Below, in pieces: positions 1-12,333 of a stretch of 64,000 nt of DNA (position 1 is its first letter; the number at the start of each line of letters is the position of its first letter). The notes beneath the pieces are model-generated. The model was not told the origin of the DNA. It saw only the letters and a list, made by a program, of their open reading frames with translations, and did no database searches. The DNA lies in contig CM055188.1 in assembly GCA_029224185.1 (NCBI GenBank), positions 11,971,497 to 12,035,496 on the forward strand, read 5' to 3'. Both the position numbers and the translations under genes were made by a program. Source of the DNA: Karalla daura (lineage: Eukaryota; Chordata; Actinopteri; Chaetodontiformes; Leiognathidae).

Positions 1-39
1 ATTATAGAAATGTTTCTTCTTGTGTTCTTAGTCACTCAC

Positions 40-316
40 CCCGTTGGCTCTGCTCGTGGCCTGGAAGTAGATGCTGTAGCTCTTAGATGGTGATAGCGGA
101 GTGTTCCAGAAGCCCCCGTAGCTCTTGTTGTCACCCACTGTGAATGGCTGAACCACTGTAAGGCTGGAAGGGGGCAGCTCCGCAGCAATGTAGTAGGTTG
201 AGTCCAGGAGGGAAGCATTGCGGAAGCTAACAGGAACTGAGAAGCACTTTGGGGCTTCAGATGCAGCACGTCGAGTCCTGGGTTTGCGCTCCTCCTTCAC
301 AACGAGCTGGTAGGAG
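40..316 (-). CDS. ptprm: ptprm exon: most of fibronectin type III domain 4 (receptor tyrosine phosphatase mu)
   Basis: This 277-nt exon encodes about 92 residues of the PTPmu ectodomain, the homophilic adhesion receptor of the type R2B phosphatases. It begins in phase 2: one base C completes an AGC serine with the AG of the previous exon. The protein then reads SYQLVVKEERKPRTRRAASE. Later come KCFSVPVSF, FTVGDNKSYGGFWNTPLSP and SYSIYFQATSRANG. These match remembered vertebrate PTPRM better than PTPRK (IVVEEERPRRTKK) or PTPRT. The acceptor is TTTGCAG before base 316; the donor is GTGAGT at 39-34, leaving phase 0. The FRNAS and DNKS sequons are potential N-glycosylation sites. A furin-type site lies at the exon start (separate entry). 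The next exon, expected to begin with an ETK-like sequence and lead to the transmembrane segment, is outside the window. I am very sure of the family and fairly sure of mu as the paralogue. Confidence 0.95.
268..279 (-). other. ptprm: Predicted furin / proprotein convertase site RTRR in FN3-4
   Basis: The codons AGG ACT CGA CGT encode Arg-Thr-Arg-Arg followed by Ala-Ala, fitting the furin rule R-X-(K/R)-R. R2B phosphatases are known to be cut in the fourth FN3 repeat into an extracellular subunit and a membrane-bound subunit that stay associated. The site therefore supports an intact, processed receptor. Cleavage itself is inferred. Confidence 0.75.
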
Positions 317-889
317 CTGCAAATGCATATGGAGTTAGAATGGTACATGCTTAAGTTCTGGAGCTGCTTCTGGTGGGTTTATATCAGAGCTTCCAGGTTG
401 TTTTGGGTTTTTTTTTACTGGTGCAAGTGAGGCACTTATAAGTTTACCTCCTGCAGTTTTACATAAATTCCCCATTAATCACCTAAAAGAGTCATTCTTC
501 TGAAACTACAAATAAGTCCTCACCGATTACTTTCATTTCTAGAGTATTTTATATGCACTTCTGTAATTAAAGCAGGAGCTTTTGAGAAGTGTCAGAAAAA
601 CGCCAAAAAATCTTTAAAAAAGGAATATGGTGGGAGCAGCTGACGAGCAATCATTTTGTCAGCTGACTCAGCACTTAAAGATAAGAAAATAGATTCACAG
701 CTGTGTTTGAGTGATTGTGAGTGAACAACATTAGTGTCATGTCCACATGCATGCAGCAATGCAGGTGTGCATGTGCATTCTAACAGGTGCACTGAGGTGT
801 GTTTACACAGTTGATGTTATTCTCTCTATCTGCATGTGTGTTGGTCTGTGTGTGTATGCATGTGTTTCTATTCTGCTATGAGAGGCTTC

Positions 890-1085
890 ATGAATGGCTA
901 AGGGCTCCTTTAACGGCCAGGACAAACGCAGCGGCCCTCCGCAATTACCTCCGTCCTCTACGCCAAGAACTCACTTCACAATTATACGCAATTAGGGAAA
1001 TGTATGTTTCTGTGAAGGGGGCCGTGGCCAATTATCCGCAGCTCCCGTTTGGCAGCTTTCATAAAAGATAATTGCGGATGACCAA
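890..1085. promoter_or_regulatory. Candidate conserved noncoding block with CAATTA-type sites
   Basis: Within AT-rich intron this block is richer in GC and CpG. It carries CCGCAATTACCTCCG at about 938, TACGCAATTAGG at about 985, CCAATTATCCGCAG at about 1028 and GATAATTGCGGATG near 1068. The first and last form an inverted pair (CCGCAATTA and TAATTGCGG). Repeated homeodomain-like cores in low-repeat DNA are typical of developmental enhancers, but conservation was not tested. Confidence 0.3.
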
Positions 1086-1807
1086 AGATGAGTCTCTCTC
1101 TCTCTCACACTCTCTGCAGTTCCTGTCTTTCTAGTGAAATATCTATTTCACACTAATGGCTTTCAGAGCTGCACGAGGGATGAAGAAATTAGCCCTGTAC
1201 AAGAGGTGGAAAGAGTATTGTGTGTGTGCCTCTTTGTTAAATAGATCTTAGGGTGTGTGTCTCAGGTTGTAAGCATACTGTATGTGCATTTGTGTTGAGA
1301 AAAAGCTAGGGCTGTCAATCATTCTACAAATGTTGTATTTACAGGGGGAAATGTTACTGACTTTCAAAATGACTTTTTGACAGTGTCTGAGTTGGAAGTT
1401 CCTCACATGAGAATGCGGTGTGTTTGTGTGTGTGTGCGTGTGTGTGTGTGTATGTCTACAGTGGAGGCTGATGAGCTGTGTGTTGCTGATGTGTGCATCT
1501 GTCTTTGTCGACCAGCAGGTGTGCAGTGTGTGTTCCGGGGTGTTTCCAGGTGTTCAACTCCACATGTGGATGCATCTGGCTCAGGCTTCACTAGAGTGTG
1601 TGTCTATGTGTGTTGTGCGTATATGTGTGAGTAAGCGTTTGTGTGTATATGTTGAGTGTGGCTTTTGTCCCAACCCCAACAGATGCTCCTCTGAGCGCAG
1701 TTATTACAGTAAACATTCATCTGAGAACCTGTACCTGAAACGCTCTGATCTCCTCAGATTAAATAAAGACAAAACACCAGTAAATGATAACATGGTGACA
1801 GATGCCA

Positions 1808-1847
1808 CACATACACACAAACACACACACACACACACACACACACA
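1808..1847. repeat. (CA)n microsatellite
   Basis: A CA dinucleotide tract with one or two interruptions at its left side; in the ptprm sense strand it reads (TG)n. Confidence 0.95.
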
Positions 1848-3281
1848 GGCACGTACATCTGCTAAAATTTAACACAAAATACACGCACACAATAAACAGA
1901 CACAGGTAAAACTCATAAAACACACAAAGATGTTACCAATAGGACTGCAGCCTGCTTCCAAATAAGATACATTTGCCATGTGTGGGTGATAAATTGTGAT
2001 AAATGGTTTCGGATTTACAGAAATTAGCACTAAACCACTGACCCACGCTCATATTTTGTGAGTCCATTTCCCTGAGTCCAAATTGAAGTGATATTTATTC
2101 CACACACACACCCATATCAGAGCTGTATTTGGCAGAATAATGCGCTTTCCTAAACCAATTAAATGGATGAGATCACATGTGAACTTTTAATTAAAACATG
2201 CACCCTGAAAAAAAAAAAAAGACAAAGGAAAAGGAATACATTAGCTGTATGTACATTTTTCTGTAATGGAGATAGCAAGAACAAAACCTGAGTGAGTTGT
2301 GAGTTCAAGGATTTTCAGGAGGACAACAATGCAAAGATATGACCACTTCTTTTATACAATGATGCTGCACATTGTTGTAAGAAAAAAGAAAAATGCTTTT
2401 TCTTACAGATTTCTTTTTGCATATTTATCAAATTTAATTATTGTGCTTTAATGTCTCTTCCATGATCCAACACGTGGGAGTCCCTGGACTTGGTGTTTCT
2501 CAAGTTGTTCTATTTCAGCTTGTCATTGCATTTCCATAAAGCATGCCTATTGCGCTACAGCATGGTACAGAAAAATTAGGAGGAAAAAAGGAAAAAGCTT
2601 GTTTTCCGTTGAGCAAAAAATAACATACATGAGAGAGGGCTTTTAATGGAGGAGAGAGTTCTGTTTTTTCTGAAAGAGAAATTATTTCTCCATCAGCTTT
2701 AAATTGGATCCTTGCAAAAGTCAAGAGAGAAAAGTGTATGAAAGTGTTGGAGTGTTGTTTAGCCCAGTGTGGAGAAAAGGCACCCCGTGTACAGAGGCTA
2801 CAGTCTTCACAGCAGCAGCCTCCGGTTTCTCTCCACATTTCCTGTGACTCTACAGCTGTTCCATCAAATAAAGGCATATAAAGCACTACAAAAAATACTC
2901 AGAAAAACACATGGTGAAAGGCGGCTAAATGAAAGGAAAGGACAAGGATTAAAGGTATAGAAGATAACGTCTTTAGAGGCTTGGACTGGAAAAGTAGTCG
3001 GAGTCTCACTGCACTATGCCCTCCACTTCAGTTATCAACATGTAGGGTCATCTAATAAACACTCTCATTGCATAAAATTTTGGCATCAAAGCATTGGCAA
3101 AGCATGTACAGTGTAAGCATGTAGACATTGCAACCAGGGTGACAATGATTACACCTAATTGCTACCATGCGTGCTGAGATACTGTACAAAGATGAGGAAA
3201 AAAATATAAAGGACGGAAAAGGGGAAATAAGCAAAGAAAAATAAGTAAAAAAAAAAAGAAAGGACACAAGTAAAGGCTCAC

Positions 3282-3384
3282 CTGATTGGTGCACCACGTG
3301 ATCGTGCTGGCTTTAGCAGGATGGTAATGGTGGTCTCCGTTTCATTGAGTGGAGCCTCCGATTCATACTCTGGCATCATAGGAG
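3282..3384 (-). CDS. ptprm: ptprm exon: start of FN3 domain 4
   Basis: This 103-nt exon enters in phase 1 and leaves in phase 2. With the G of the preceding exon it encodes Ala, then PMMPEYESEAPLNETETT, ITILLKPARSRGAPI, and the first two bases of Ser. It is the linker and first strands of FN3-4. The human PTPRM counterpart reads APSMPEYD...LNETDTT...KPAQSRGAPVS. The acceptor is ACCGTCAG before 3384; the donor is AG|GTGAGC at 3281. LNET is a potential N-glycosylation sequon. The phases on both sides fit the neighbouring exons exactly, which confirms the boundaries. Confidence 0.95.
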
Positions 3385-6209
3385 CTGACGGTGGGGAAGA
3401 AAGAAAACCATAAAATTACCCACGTCGATAACTTCATTGTTACTGAAGAAATGCACACCACATTCTGAACTGTACAAAGAAAAATGTAAGATAAAGCTAA
3501 ATATAAGATACAGATAAATTAAAACTACACTATTGTTTTCCTCCACCCAATTAAATAATATAAAATTGTGCTTTACAGTCAGAAGAATAAAAAAAATAGA
3601 GATAAAGAGTGCTATGCCCAGGTTTACATCTTGTCTCCACGTGCTTAGATTTGCATTCCATTATTGCAATGTTATATATTATATAATATATTATTATTTC
3701 AACTTTCTTGAGTTGTGATAAACACCAGTACAAGCAAATACAATATCTAAAGTTTCAAAAGCAAATGCACAAAAGCAGCTTCCAGTCTCGTTTTTCTGTG
3801 ACATTTTCTAAGCATCTGTGAGCAAGCATCAACACTTCAACACTGATTGTTCTGACATTCAGCTTATTACCACAGATCTAAACTCTACTCTTGTGTCCAT
3901 CCATCTCTATCTGTCTACAGCATTTCATTTAAATGTCCTTATCCTTTGGTCCCTGAATGAGATAATGAAGATTGGGGATGGCGTGACATTTGGAGGGAGA
4001 CATCTCAGGACATCTCTGTAATGTGTGGAGGTGCCATGTTGCAAGTGACTTAGTGGAAAGGCCTAGCTGCAGGTGTGGACAGATTGGACAAAGCTAATCA
4101 CTCACTGATGACACATTTAGGCTGTACAACTGTATGATTCGATGAGCGAACAACTTTCTAAGGGACATGTATGTGCTTGTCACAAAATCATAAAATTGTG
4201 GTGTGCCAGAGGAGATACAGAAGAGGAGATATAGAATTATGTAAAATAAAGTTTAAACGGTTGGAACAATATCAAATGTATTTAGTGAATTAACAAACAC
4301 TCACTTATATACTTTGCTAATCTTTAAAACAGAATAAAATATTTAGCACACAGGTGGAAACATCAAGAGGTCATGTCAGGAGACATGCTACCCTTAGCTT
4401 CACTACAATTCTAGATTAAGACACAAAATTAGCTTTACTTGCAAAAATACGTGTTAAGTTTTGTTGCAGAGTTTCCCTTCCCTTGTTTATTGTATCGTGG
4501 GCAGTTAATGTGAATAAGGCTATAAACATACGGCATTCATTTGTCTTTTGGTTGTCTGGTTTGATGGGGGAGTAAGGAGTGCAGCTCCTATAAAAAGACA
4601 GTTTATCTAAATCCAAATCCTCTGATGTAGAGATCCAAACCCAGAGGCTACTTATGATATGGTACTGTACTTGGTTGCTTGACCAGCCAAGAAAAAATTA
4701 ATTTGTTTAAAGTAATGAGAAAATGTAAAACAAAAAGACTGAGTGAGTCAGTGATTTGTAGAAACAGCCATTAAACAGAAAGAGACCCTGCTGGGCTTCT
4801 TATCACTGACCTCTTAAATGTACCATGTATCTAGCCTTATATTAAATGCAATGCAATTATATATGCTAGCTCCATACTGCCAGAAAAACCTAACACCTTG
4901 TTGAATAAAGGAGTAGCTGCTGCTTGCTGTGATCACACAGCACAGTCTCTAGGGCTGAATGTGAGCAACTCCATGCCCAAGAAAACAAGTTCATGAGCCT
5001 CATCCAATGGAGCATTTCTGGCCATATTAAAGGCACACAAATTGAGATTTATGCCTCCATCTTGGCTTCATTTCACACATGGATTAAATCAAGTGACATT
5101 GATCAGTTGTGTAATGATGTGATAAGCTCTGTTTGTTTTTCCTAAAGGTATACATACACTGTGACTAATCAGCAGTTGTATAATATCTTCGAGCAAAGTT
5201 GTCAAACAACTGGTGCAGCCTTGTTTGGATGTCAGGCTGTAGATATTGTATTTGTGCAACATTTAATAGACTTTGAACAAAATTGGTCCACATTTTGCAA
5301 TAAACATGGCATAAATAGAGGATCAGTTGTGGGTAGACCTGAATATTTCCCAGGTGGAAAAGTTCATAACCTCAACAAGGCACTTGAGTGCTCTCCTCTC
5401 ATTTCAATAGTCACTGCAACAATGGTCAGTTCTCATTCATCTGAAGTGCTACACTTTTAACTTTAAAAATAAGGATGTCTCCCATTCATCCTGTGTAATT
5501 AATACCGCAGTGACACCGCATAGCAAGGCAGCATTTATCAAATCATTCTGGAATATTTCTGCATTTTTAGCCCATTGTCACAGACAATCACATCAGCATC
5601 ATCATCATGTCAGTATTAGTTCCCTCACATCTAGCCTGACAATTACAGCACCATGAATCTCCACAGATGTACTAAGAAGAAATCATACTCAAAGGTCAAA
5701 ATGGCCTCAGATCTGCCATTTTGTAAGACATTATTATGAAAGAGAGTGAGGTTGAGTCAGAGAAGTTAAGAGCAATATAATACTGACAACCAAAAAAAAA
5801 GAAAAAAATCCTGTCGGGGGTTTTTATTTGCCATCAGCCGTTCTGTCACTGGAACAACAAAGAAGCTACTTCACAAAACAGCTGGAGTCAAATTAAAGCC
5901 TTGCTTTTGTCTCAGGGTAAAGACATGCATTAACATGTGAGCCCATTTCAGAAACAATGACTGCTTTTAGCCTGGAGATTAGGAATGTGGTGAGTCAGAC
6001 AAAGGAAGCACAGACTGTACAGGCACAGTCCCATACAAGGTGGCTTTGCCAAACCCCCCCCCCACCTTTTTCCTCTTTATCCACTATATAAATATATTTA
6101 ACTACGTATAGTTATAATTGAATTATATCTAATTACTGAAAAAATAAATACATAAATGAAAAAAATGTGTGTGACAGAATAACACAATTCATAGTGAAGA
6201 GCACTTTAC
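3385..6209 (-). other. ptprm: ptprm intron between FN3-3 and FN3-4
   Basis: This is a 2.8-kb phase-1 intron with donor GTAAAG at 6209-6204 and an acceptor ending CAG at 3385. It is AT-rich, mostly unique-looking sequence, with a C-run near 6054-6064 and an A-run near 5790. A 100-codon open frame at 5161-5460 lacks an ATG start and resembles no family I know. Nothing else recognised. Confidence 0.8.
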
Positions 6210-6411
6210 CTGCTATCTTAGTAGTTATGCGCGTGGTGACAGCTGGACCAAAGCCCTTGTTGGTGGAGGCCTTCAGTGTGAAGAGGTAAGTAGTGCCAGG
6301 GTAGAGGCCCATAAATGTATGCTGGGTTTCATTCCTAGGCTTGATCACCCGTCCTCTCTGGGGCGTCAGGTCTGCACTTGGATCTAAAGAGCTCATGGCC
6401 TTGTAGGTGAC
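6210..6411 (-). CDS. ptprm: ptprm exon: second half of FN3 domain 3
   Basis: This 202-nt exon starts in phase 0 and ends in phase 1. It encodes 67 residues: VTYKAMSSLDPSADLTPQRG, then RVIKPRNETQHTFMGLYPGT, then TYLFTLKASTNKGFGPAV and TTRITTKIA. The LYPGTTY and KGFGP motifs are the F and G strand signatures of FN3-3 in R2B phosphatases. The SLDPSADL/QRG/RNETQH combination marks mu rather than kappa (SFDPEIDLSNQSG) or rho. The acceptor is CTGCCTCCAG next to 6411; the donor is G|GTAAAG at 6209. RNET is a glycosylation sequon. The ATG at 6435 is upstream of the acceptor and is not a start. Confidence 0.96.
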
Positions 6412-6544
6412 CTGGAGGCAGAGAGAGACAGACAAGGACAGACAGTTTTAGAGTTTCGTTTTTTTGTGTTTAGTGTTCAGGTAGCATCAATTTTCCATTT
6501 ATGGTTACAAACCGAGTAGACAAAAAGCACTAATCTATATATCT

Positions 6545-6680
6545 ATCTATTTATGAGGGTGGATTGGCAATCGGGAGTACTGGGAGTTTTCCCGGTGGGC
6601 TCGTGGGTCAGCGGGTCAGCGGGCAGGTGCGCCGGAGACATTGGCCAGTATCCCGATTGTGTCTTCGGTTGGCCCCAGAT
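6545..6680. repeat. Possible interspersed repeat fragment (GC-rich block)
   Basis: A sharply bounded GC-rich segment with reiterated GGGTCAGC/GCGGGTCAGC words, a GGCAATCGGGAGTACTGGG start and a TTTTCCCGGTGGGCTCG core. Its composition is unlike the AT-rich flanks and resembles fish interspersed repeats I have seen, but I cannot name the family. A conserved element is the alternative. Confidence 0.3.
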
Positions 6681-7122
6681 GATCCATCATTTTGTAAACA
6701 AAAGCTGAATCAATTTTCACTCTGCATTTTTCCTGTTAAATTGAGTGATATGCAAGTCTTTCTGTGCAGCCTTTCATCCATTTTTACTTTTAATTTTCAT
6801 CTCAAGCAGTCATAGCCGCAGGCTTCACAGCTTGACCATTTCCAAAGTCACACCAGAGAAAGAAATGGATCAGCCATGATTAAATTGTCTGTTAAACATC
6901 GTGAAAATAAATAAATAAATACATAAATAAAAGCAGTTGTGGAGCCAATACGATCCTGGCTTGTTAGGGCAGTTATGTGTGTTTTTTCCACTTTGAGATT
7001 GGAACAAATTGAGCAAATTGACCCATGGCCACAAAACTGGCAGAAGCACTTCAATGAACTGTCAATACCTGCTGTAACGTTGCTACTGGCAAGTTTCCAC
7101 ACAGCACAACTGTCAGCAGCTG

Positions 7123-7124
<2 letters not shown>

Positions 7125-7164
<40 letters not shown>
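7125..7164. repeat. (CA)n microsatellite
   Basis: About 20 uninterrupted CA units, followed 145 bp later by a second array in the same orientation. Confidence 0.97.
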
Positions 7165-7168
<4 letters not shown>

Positions 7169-7306
7169 AAGACATGGGCCCACATCCATCGCAGAGTACT
7201 GGAAGACAGCTGTCAATTTGAATGACTGTCAGCACAAAAGTGTATTGAGTGGTGAGAGAAATACACATCAGTATCGATTCAACTAGTCCCCCACCACACA
7301 TGCACA

Positions 7307-7307
<1 letters not shown>

Positions 7308-7354
<47 letters not shown>
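7308..7354. repeat. (CA)n microsatellite
   Basis: About 23 uninterrupted CA units. Confidence 0.97.
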
Positions 7355-7355
<1 letters not shown>

Positions 7356-8606
7356 TTTGACACTGTCACATACGTGCGTCAGTGTCTGCGTGGGGATCTT
7401 GCAGCACTTTCCGTGTTGCATTTCAGCTATAGAGTGAGATAAATAAAATGGCAGATGAATAAAGTGTCGAGTCAAAGTAAGGTGATATGAGATGACGTGG
7501 AAGAACAACCAGAGGGCTCTTAATGTTTCTCCACAATGAGAAGTTGTAGCATCTTGAATGCTAATGGGCGTTCTGGGTTTTATTTTTCTAAAAGAAAAAG
7601 AAAAATCAGTCTGTGATGGGAGCACAATTTGGCTGTACACAAGGGGAAAACATCCCATCAGTGATAGATTAGTACCACAGCTGTGGCTGAAAAATTAGAT
7701 ATCTAGTAACTTAATCTCAAATAAAATCTAATTCAAGATGAATAATAGCAATAACAGAGCTGAGATTAAATAATGGCAAAATATGCTGTTGGATTTCATG
7801 ACATGAAGAAGTTCAACTATAATGAAAAGACATAACTCGATATGAAAAAAATCAGGGTATAACAATGATCTGAGAACAACCCTATATTCTTCGGTCTTGA
7901 TTTAGACGAGAAGCTTTGAAATATCTGATCTCTGCTCCCTAACATGGTGACATGGTTATATGCGTTGAAGACAACTGTGGCACATGGTTTGAATGATTAG
8001 ATCAAGATGCATCCTGACATTTGTTTACACCTGTAACCAGATTGCAAAGGATTTTCCCTGATGCTATGTGTGAAAAGGGTCAGACAGTTGGACAGATCTG
8101 TAATGAAGCTGAGTGTAAACATGGATCGGCAAGGATAGAATTACCAAAGAAACACTGAGCTGCAACAGATGCCTGCAGATATAAACCTACAGTAGATGCA
8201 TGCAAGAGACCACTATGACACAAGAAAATTGGGCACGGCCTTAATTAAATATCCATACTGGGAGATTCATAATTATAATGACATGCCATTCTATTTACCA
8301 TTGCTGTGCTCAATTTGCCAATGTTACGCCACTAAGATGGAAACTGACAATGCCATAGGAAGAGTTTTTCATTTCATAATGACAGGTGAAAAAAAGAAAC
8401 ACCCCACTGCAAATGTAATGTGATAGAGAGAAAACACAAGATAAGAATAATGAGAAAGTCACAGTAAAAGAGAAAAATGGAGGCCGAGTAAAATGACTGA
8501 ACAAGATGGAAAAACAGGAGAGCAAAAACAAAGAGCAAGGTAACAAGTGATGCAGATGAATGTTTGTGTAAAACGGGTACCTTGGAGGCTTGTGTGAATG
8601 CGTGTC

Positions 8607-8628
8607 TGTGTGTGTGTGTGTGTGTGTG
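8607..8628. repeat. (TG)n microsatellite
   Basis: A short TG array; another, (GT)8-9, lies at about 8775-8791. The intervening 8650-8720 is low-repeat, CpG-containing sequence. Confidence 0.9.
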
Positions 8629-9060
8629 CGCGCCTGTGTGTATGGGTGAGGCAGTGGGTCGCTCGTCGCTCCATTAGCGGACTCAAATCAAAAGCTCTGA
8701 CAGCTGCGTGCTTCACCTCGACTATAGGCCTGCAGGCTGGTGGTGATGTGTGAATGTGTGGCTGGATGATGTGTATGTGTGTGTGTGTGTGAGAGTGAGA
8801 GAGCAGAAAGAAAGACACAGGGTTCGGGGGTGGAGAGGGGTATCAGACAGACAGACAAACACTGAGTTAGGCTTGAAAGGCCGATCTTTTCACCAAATGA
8901 GGATTCTCTTTCTCCAGATGCCTGCAGTGACAGCCGCAAACTCAAATCTCTCTTTCTGTATGACATAATGCAGACAATACTCATATTTGTCACAGTGTTT
9001 CAGATGGTGTATGAACAGACATAGGGATGGAAGAACGGACAGACAATACTGTATAGAGGT

Positions 9061-9098
9061 AGATAGATATGTAGATAGATGGATGGATAGATAGATAG
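9061..9098. repeat. (GATA)n-type tetranucleotide tract
   Basis: AGATAGAT/GGATGGAT units, imperfect, about nine repeats. Confidence 0.9.
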
Positions 9099-9845
9099 TA
9101 AGTTTTATCTTGATAGGGAAACCTTTACATTGAAATGAACGGATGTTTCACTCATTACTTGCTTCACAAACTAAAGCTATTTTTTCTTCTTGTGTTTTCC
9201 CAACTTCTGGCCCAAAGGAAATTTAACTTAAACAGTATTTGCATTAAGTCTTAAGAACATCAATTTTGCCACGTCCTGAGAACTTTTCTAGGCACTTGAC
9301 TCCCCCGGCACAACATAGATAGCTAAATGCCACTCAGACTGAGCAACCCAGAGGACAACTTCCAGCCAATAGGAGGTGTCAGTCCAGAATGCAACAGAAA
9401 GCCCTCGACAGGGCAGCAGCCTCACTTTGAGCAGCTGACGTCTCCCTGGCATGAGAGGTGGCCCAGCTGGATGAATAAAACATTTTAAATCAATAGCTAT
9501 TTATACAGACTGGGACTGAGGGGCTGGAACAATAAAATATCATCTATTTCATCCACTCTGCAGTTTTGGTTAGCACATCGATGCCTGTTATTTTATAAGT
9601 CATGAATGACTCTCTATGTTTTTATGAGCTTTACGCTCTCTCTCTCTCTGATTTGCTCAAATCACACACACTGCTTACTCTATTCTCCCTCAGCCACAGT
9701 ATCCATACACTCTATCCTTCATCACACAACTGTTTTCTGTACACATTTCCTCTCCATTCTCTCACTCTGCGCTACTCACCTGTTCTCTCACTTATTCTCA
9801 AAAGGAGGAGGTTGGGTCATAAACCTCAGGTACCCACTTTTCAGC

Positions 9846-9846
<1 letters not shown>

Positions 9847-9890
<44 letters not shown>
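9847..9890. repeat. (CT)22 microsatellite
   Basis: A pure CT array inside a longer pyrimidine-rich stretch (9640-9930); on the ptprm sense strand this is a purine (AG) tract. Confidence 0.97.
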
Positions 9891-9901
<11 letters not shown>

Positions 9902-10687
9902 GTTAGCTCCCTCTCCCTGCCTCACCCCTCCCATCTCTCCCTCTATAGTTGATGTACTTGGAATCGGTAGAGTCATAAAGCTCAGGTTGTTTTATTGACC
10001 AATGAAAAGGCAGACGTACAGCAGGGCAGTGCATCTTGGGTAATAGAGTGCGTCACTGTAGGGGGATAACTCACTGAGGAAAATGCATGTACGAGTGTGT
10101 GTGCGTGTGTGATTGAATTGGCAAGGAAGTAAGAGGTAAATTGAGTACAGCAATGGCAGTGTAAAGAGAACAAACAAAGAAAAATGAACCCCACCTTTAT
10201 ATTCATATTATTGGTGATATAACTGAAATAGTTTTTAAAGTTTCATTCACAAATGCTTATATGAATTAAATTATATGAATTAATTAGCTTGTGTTGAAAC
10301 CTTGCATATGTTCATTTTATGCTTGCATCTTCATTAAAACCTGCTGAGCATCTAGACCAAAACACATGTGGAAAAAAAAAACCTTAAAAAGGGGCAATAG
10401 ATTTTGCAAAAGTTTATAAAACTGTTTATTTTGTTTTGTTAACTCAAATCAGGTATCAGACATCCCAAGATGTTTTTTATGGCAGAAAAACTCAAAATAA
10501 GCCTATGAAGCCAGAGCAAAGCCTCCTTTCTGAATAGGAAATGCCAGCATAATTGTATATTTTTGTGCATGAATGTATGTGTGCGTAAGTGTGTTTGTCT
10601 ATGCAGGAGATTGATGCTAGTGAGTATTAGGAGCTGTACCTCTCCTTTCTCCTCTCTACAGCCATCTTTATCAAACACACCTCCTCA

Positions 10688-10690
<3 letters not shown>

Positions 10691-10776
<86 letters not shown>
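10691..10776. repeat. (TG)~43 microsatellite
   Basis: An uninterrupted TG array of about 86 bp, among the longest in the window. On the ptprm transcript it is (CA)n, the kind of sequence bound by hnRNP L in intronic pre-mRNA. Confidence 0.98.
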
Positions 10777-10777
<1 letters not shown>

Positions 10778-12333
10778 ATGTCCTGCTGGGCCGCATTATT
10801 TTAGCTCCAACAGAGTTTTATGGAAATAAACCATGTTTACGAGACACCGTCATGGGATCAATGCTTGGAAAATGCAATTTCTATTCAGGTTTACTTTTTT
10901 TTCCCTTGATTTTTTTTATTCTTCCGGCTTGTAGTTGTGTTATTAGAAAATATCCCTCGGTGGCTTTGTTTCTCATTGTTTTAGTGTCACTGTTCTGTTG
11001 TTTTGAATCAAAGAGCAACTGAGTGAGGTGTTTGTTCATTCTGCTTCATTTTGCTGCCGTTCGCTTGAGGAGAGTTAATTTGTTTATTGCATCTTGACTT
11101 TTAAAGCATTTAATAGAAGTTGTTATCTAAGGTAATGAAAGCAATGTGAGGGAATAAAGTTGTTTTCATGGACCCTCTCAGTACTGGATTTATCGGATGC
11201 TTAAAGTGTAAAAGATTATTTCATCTACACTGCACATCTGTACTAGGTGCTAATTTACGCACTTTTTTGCCTTTGTGTTTTGTAATCTCAGCCTCAAATG
11301 GATCTTTGTTTCTGCTTTCTATGCTGAGTTTGAAGTGGGAATGCCCTTTAGCATGCATTTACACAATAATAAACACTGAATGTTTTTCAATCAACTTGAA
11401 TGAACTGGACCCAAACCAGATAAAATGCAGTGCAGCATTACTCAGAAGATATCTTCTTGTATAATTCAAACTTCACTGTTGTCGGGATTATCAACGCACA
11501 ATCAAAAACCAAACAAAACCATGCAACTGAAATAGAGCCTCTATTTCAGAGAGAGAGGAAGAAATGATACAGGAGACGGGAGACACATAAGAGGCACAAA
11601 TGACAACACTGAGACAAAGACGGACCAATCTAAAGATGTGATGATGTGCAAAAATCCCTACATTAATGTCAACACGGATGCAGCTGCACATGAAAATACT
11701 CATGCATAATATCACAAACTGGATTTTTCTTTATACCACTTCTCTATTGTTTCCAAGCTATATAAGCCAACTGCAGAAGGAAACAGCAACAGACAATAGT
11801 GTGATAATATTCCTCAGCTGTGTCGCCTCGATTATTCTCGTCAGCTCATGATAAGCAAACAGAAGTGAGAGAGAACGACAGAGGATGGAACGATCACAAT
11901 ACTAAATATAGCATGATAACAATTCCACGCCGCTGCATTGTTCTGGCTCAGATAGAGATACACAGGAAAGAAATAGAAAAGGAGGAATGGACAGAGAAAG
12001 ATGAGCTGTATGCCGGCAATAATCAAGCCACATAAATAGCAAGGTCATCAATCACAAACAGGCCTTAAACGCCTCATCAGTTCGCGTCAGAAGAAAAACC
12101 GGAGGAGCAATGGATTCTGGGAACACTAAATACAAAACATAAGAGGAAATATGAGAAAGATTCTACTATCCTGCCAAGTGTCTGTTACAGCAGCCCGCTG
12201 TGACCAAAGTTCATATAAAAATCAGTCTCACTGCCAACACAATGACTATCAAAGGGTGGAAATCTCAGGTTCATACTGGAAGAGGTGATCAGAGATGGAG
12301 CATTAAAATCACTCTGCAAAATCAGCCGGTTGG

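Larger units (their letters stand above)
317..3281 (-). other. ptprm: ptprm intron between the two FN3-4 exons
   Basis: This is a 2.97-kb intron of phase 2, with donor GTGAGC at 3281-3276 and an acceptor ending TTTGCAG next to base 317. It holds a GC-richer homeobox-motif block at about 890-1085 (own entry), CA/GT-rich tracts at 1420-1450 and 1800-1847, and a short A-run at 2208-2220. I see no further exon or recognisable transposon in it. Confidence 0.85.

Noticed and set aside
5161..5460. Open frame of about 99 codons on the plus strand
   Set aside because: It begins with GTG, not ATG, resembles no known protein and has no flanking splice signals I could support.
7113..7658. 181-codon minus-strand frame
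   Set aside because: It crosses two CA arrays (runs of alternating Cys and Val) and is a repeat artefact.
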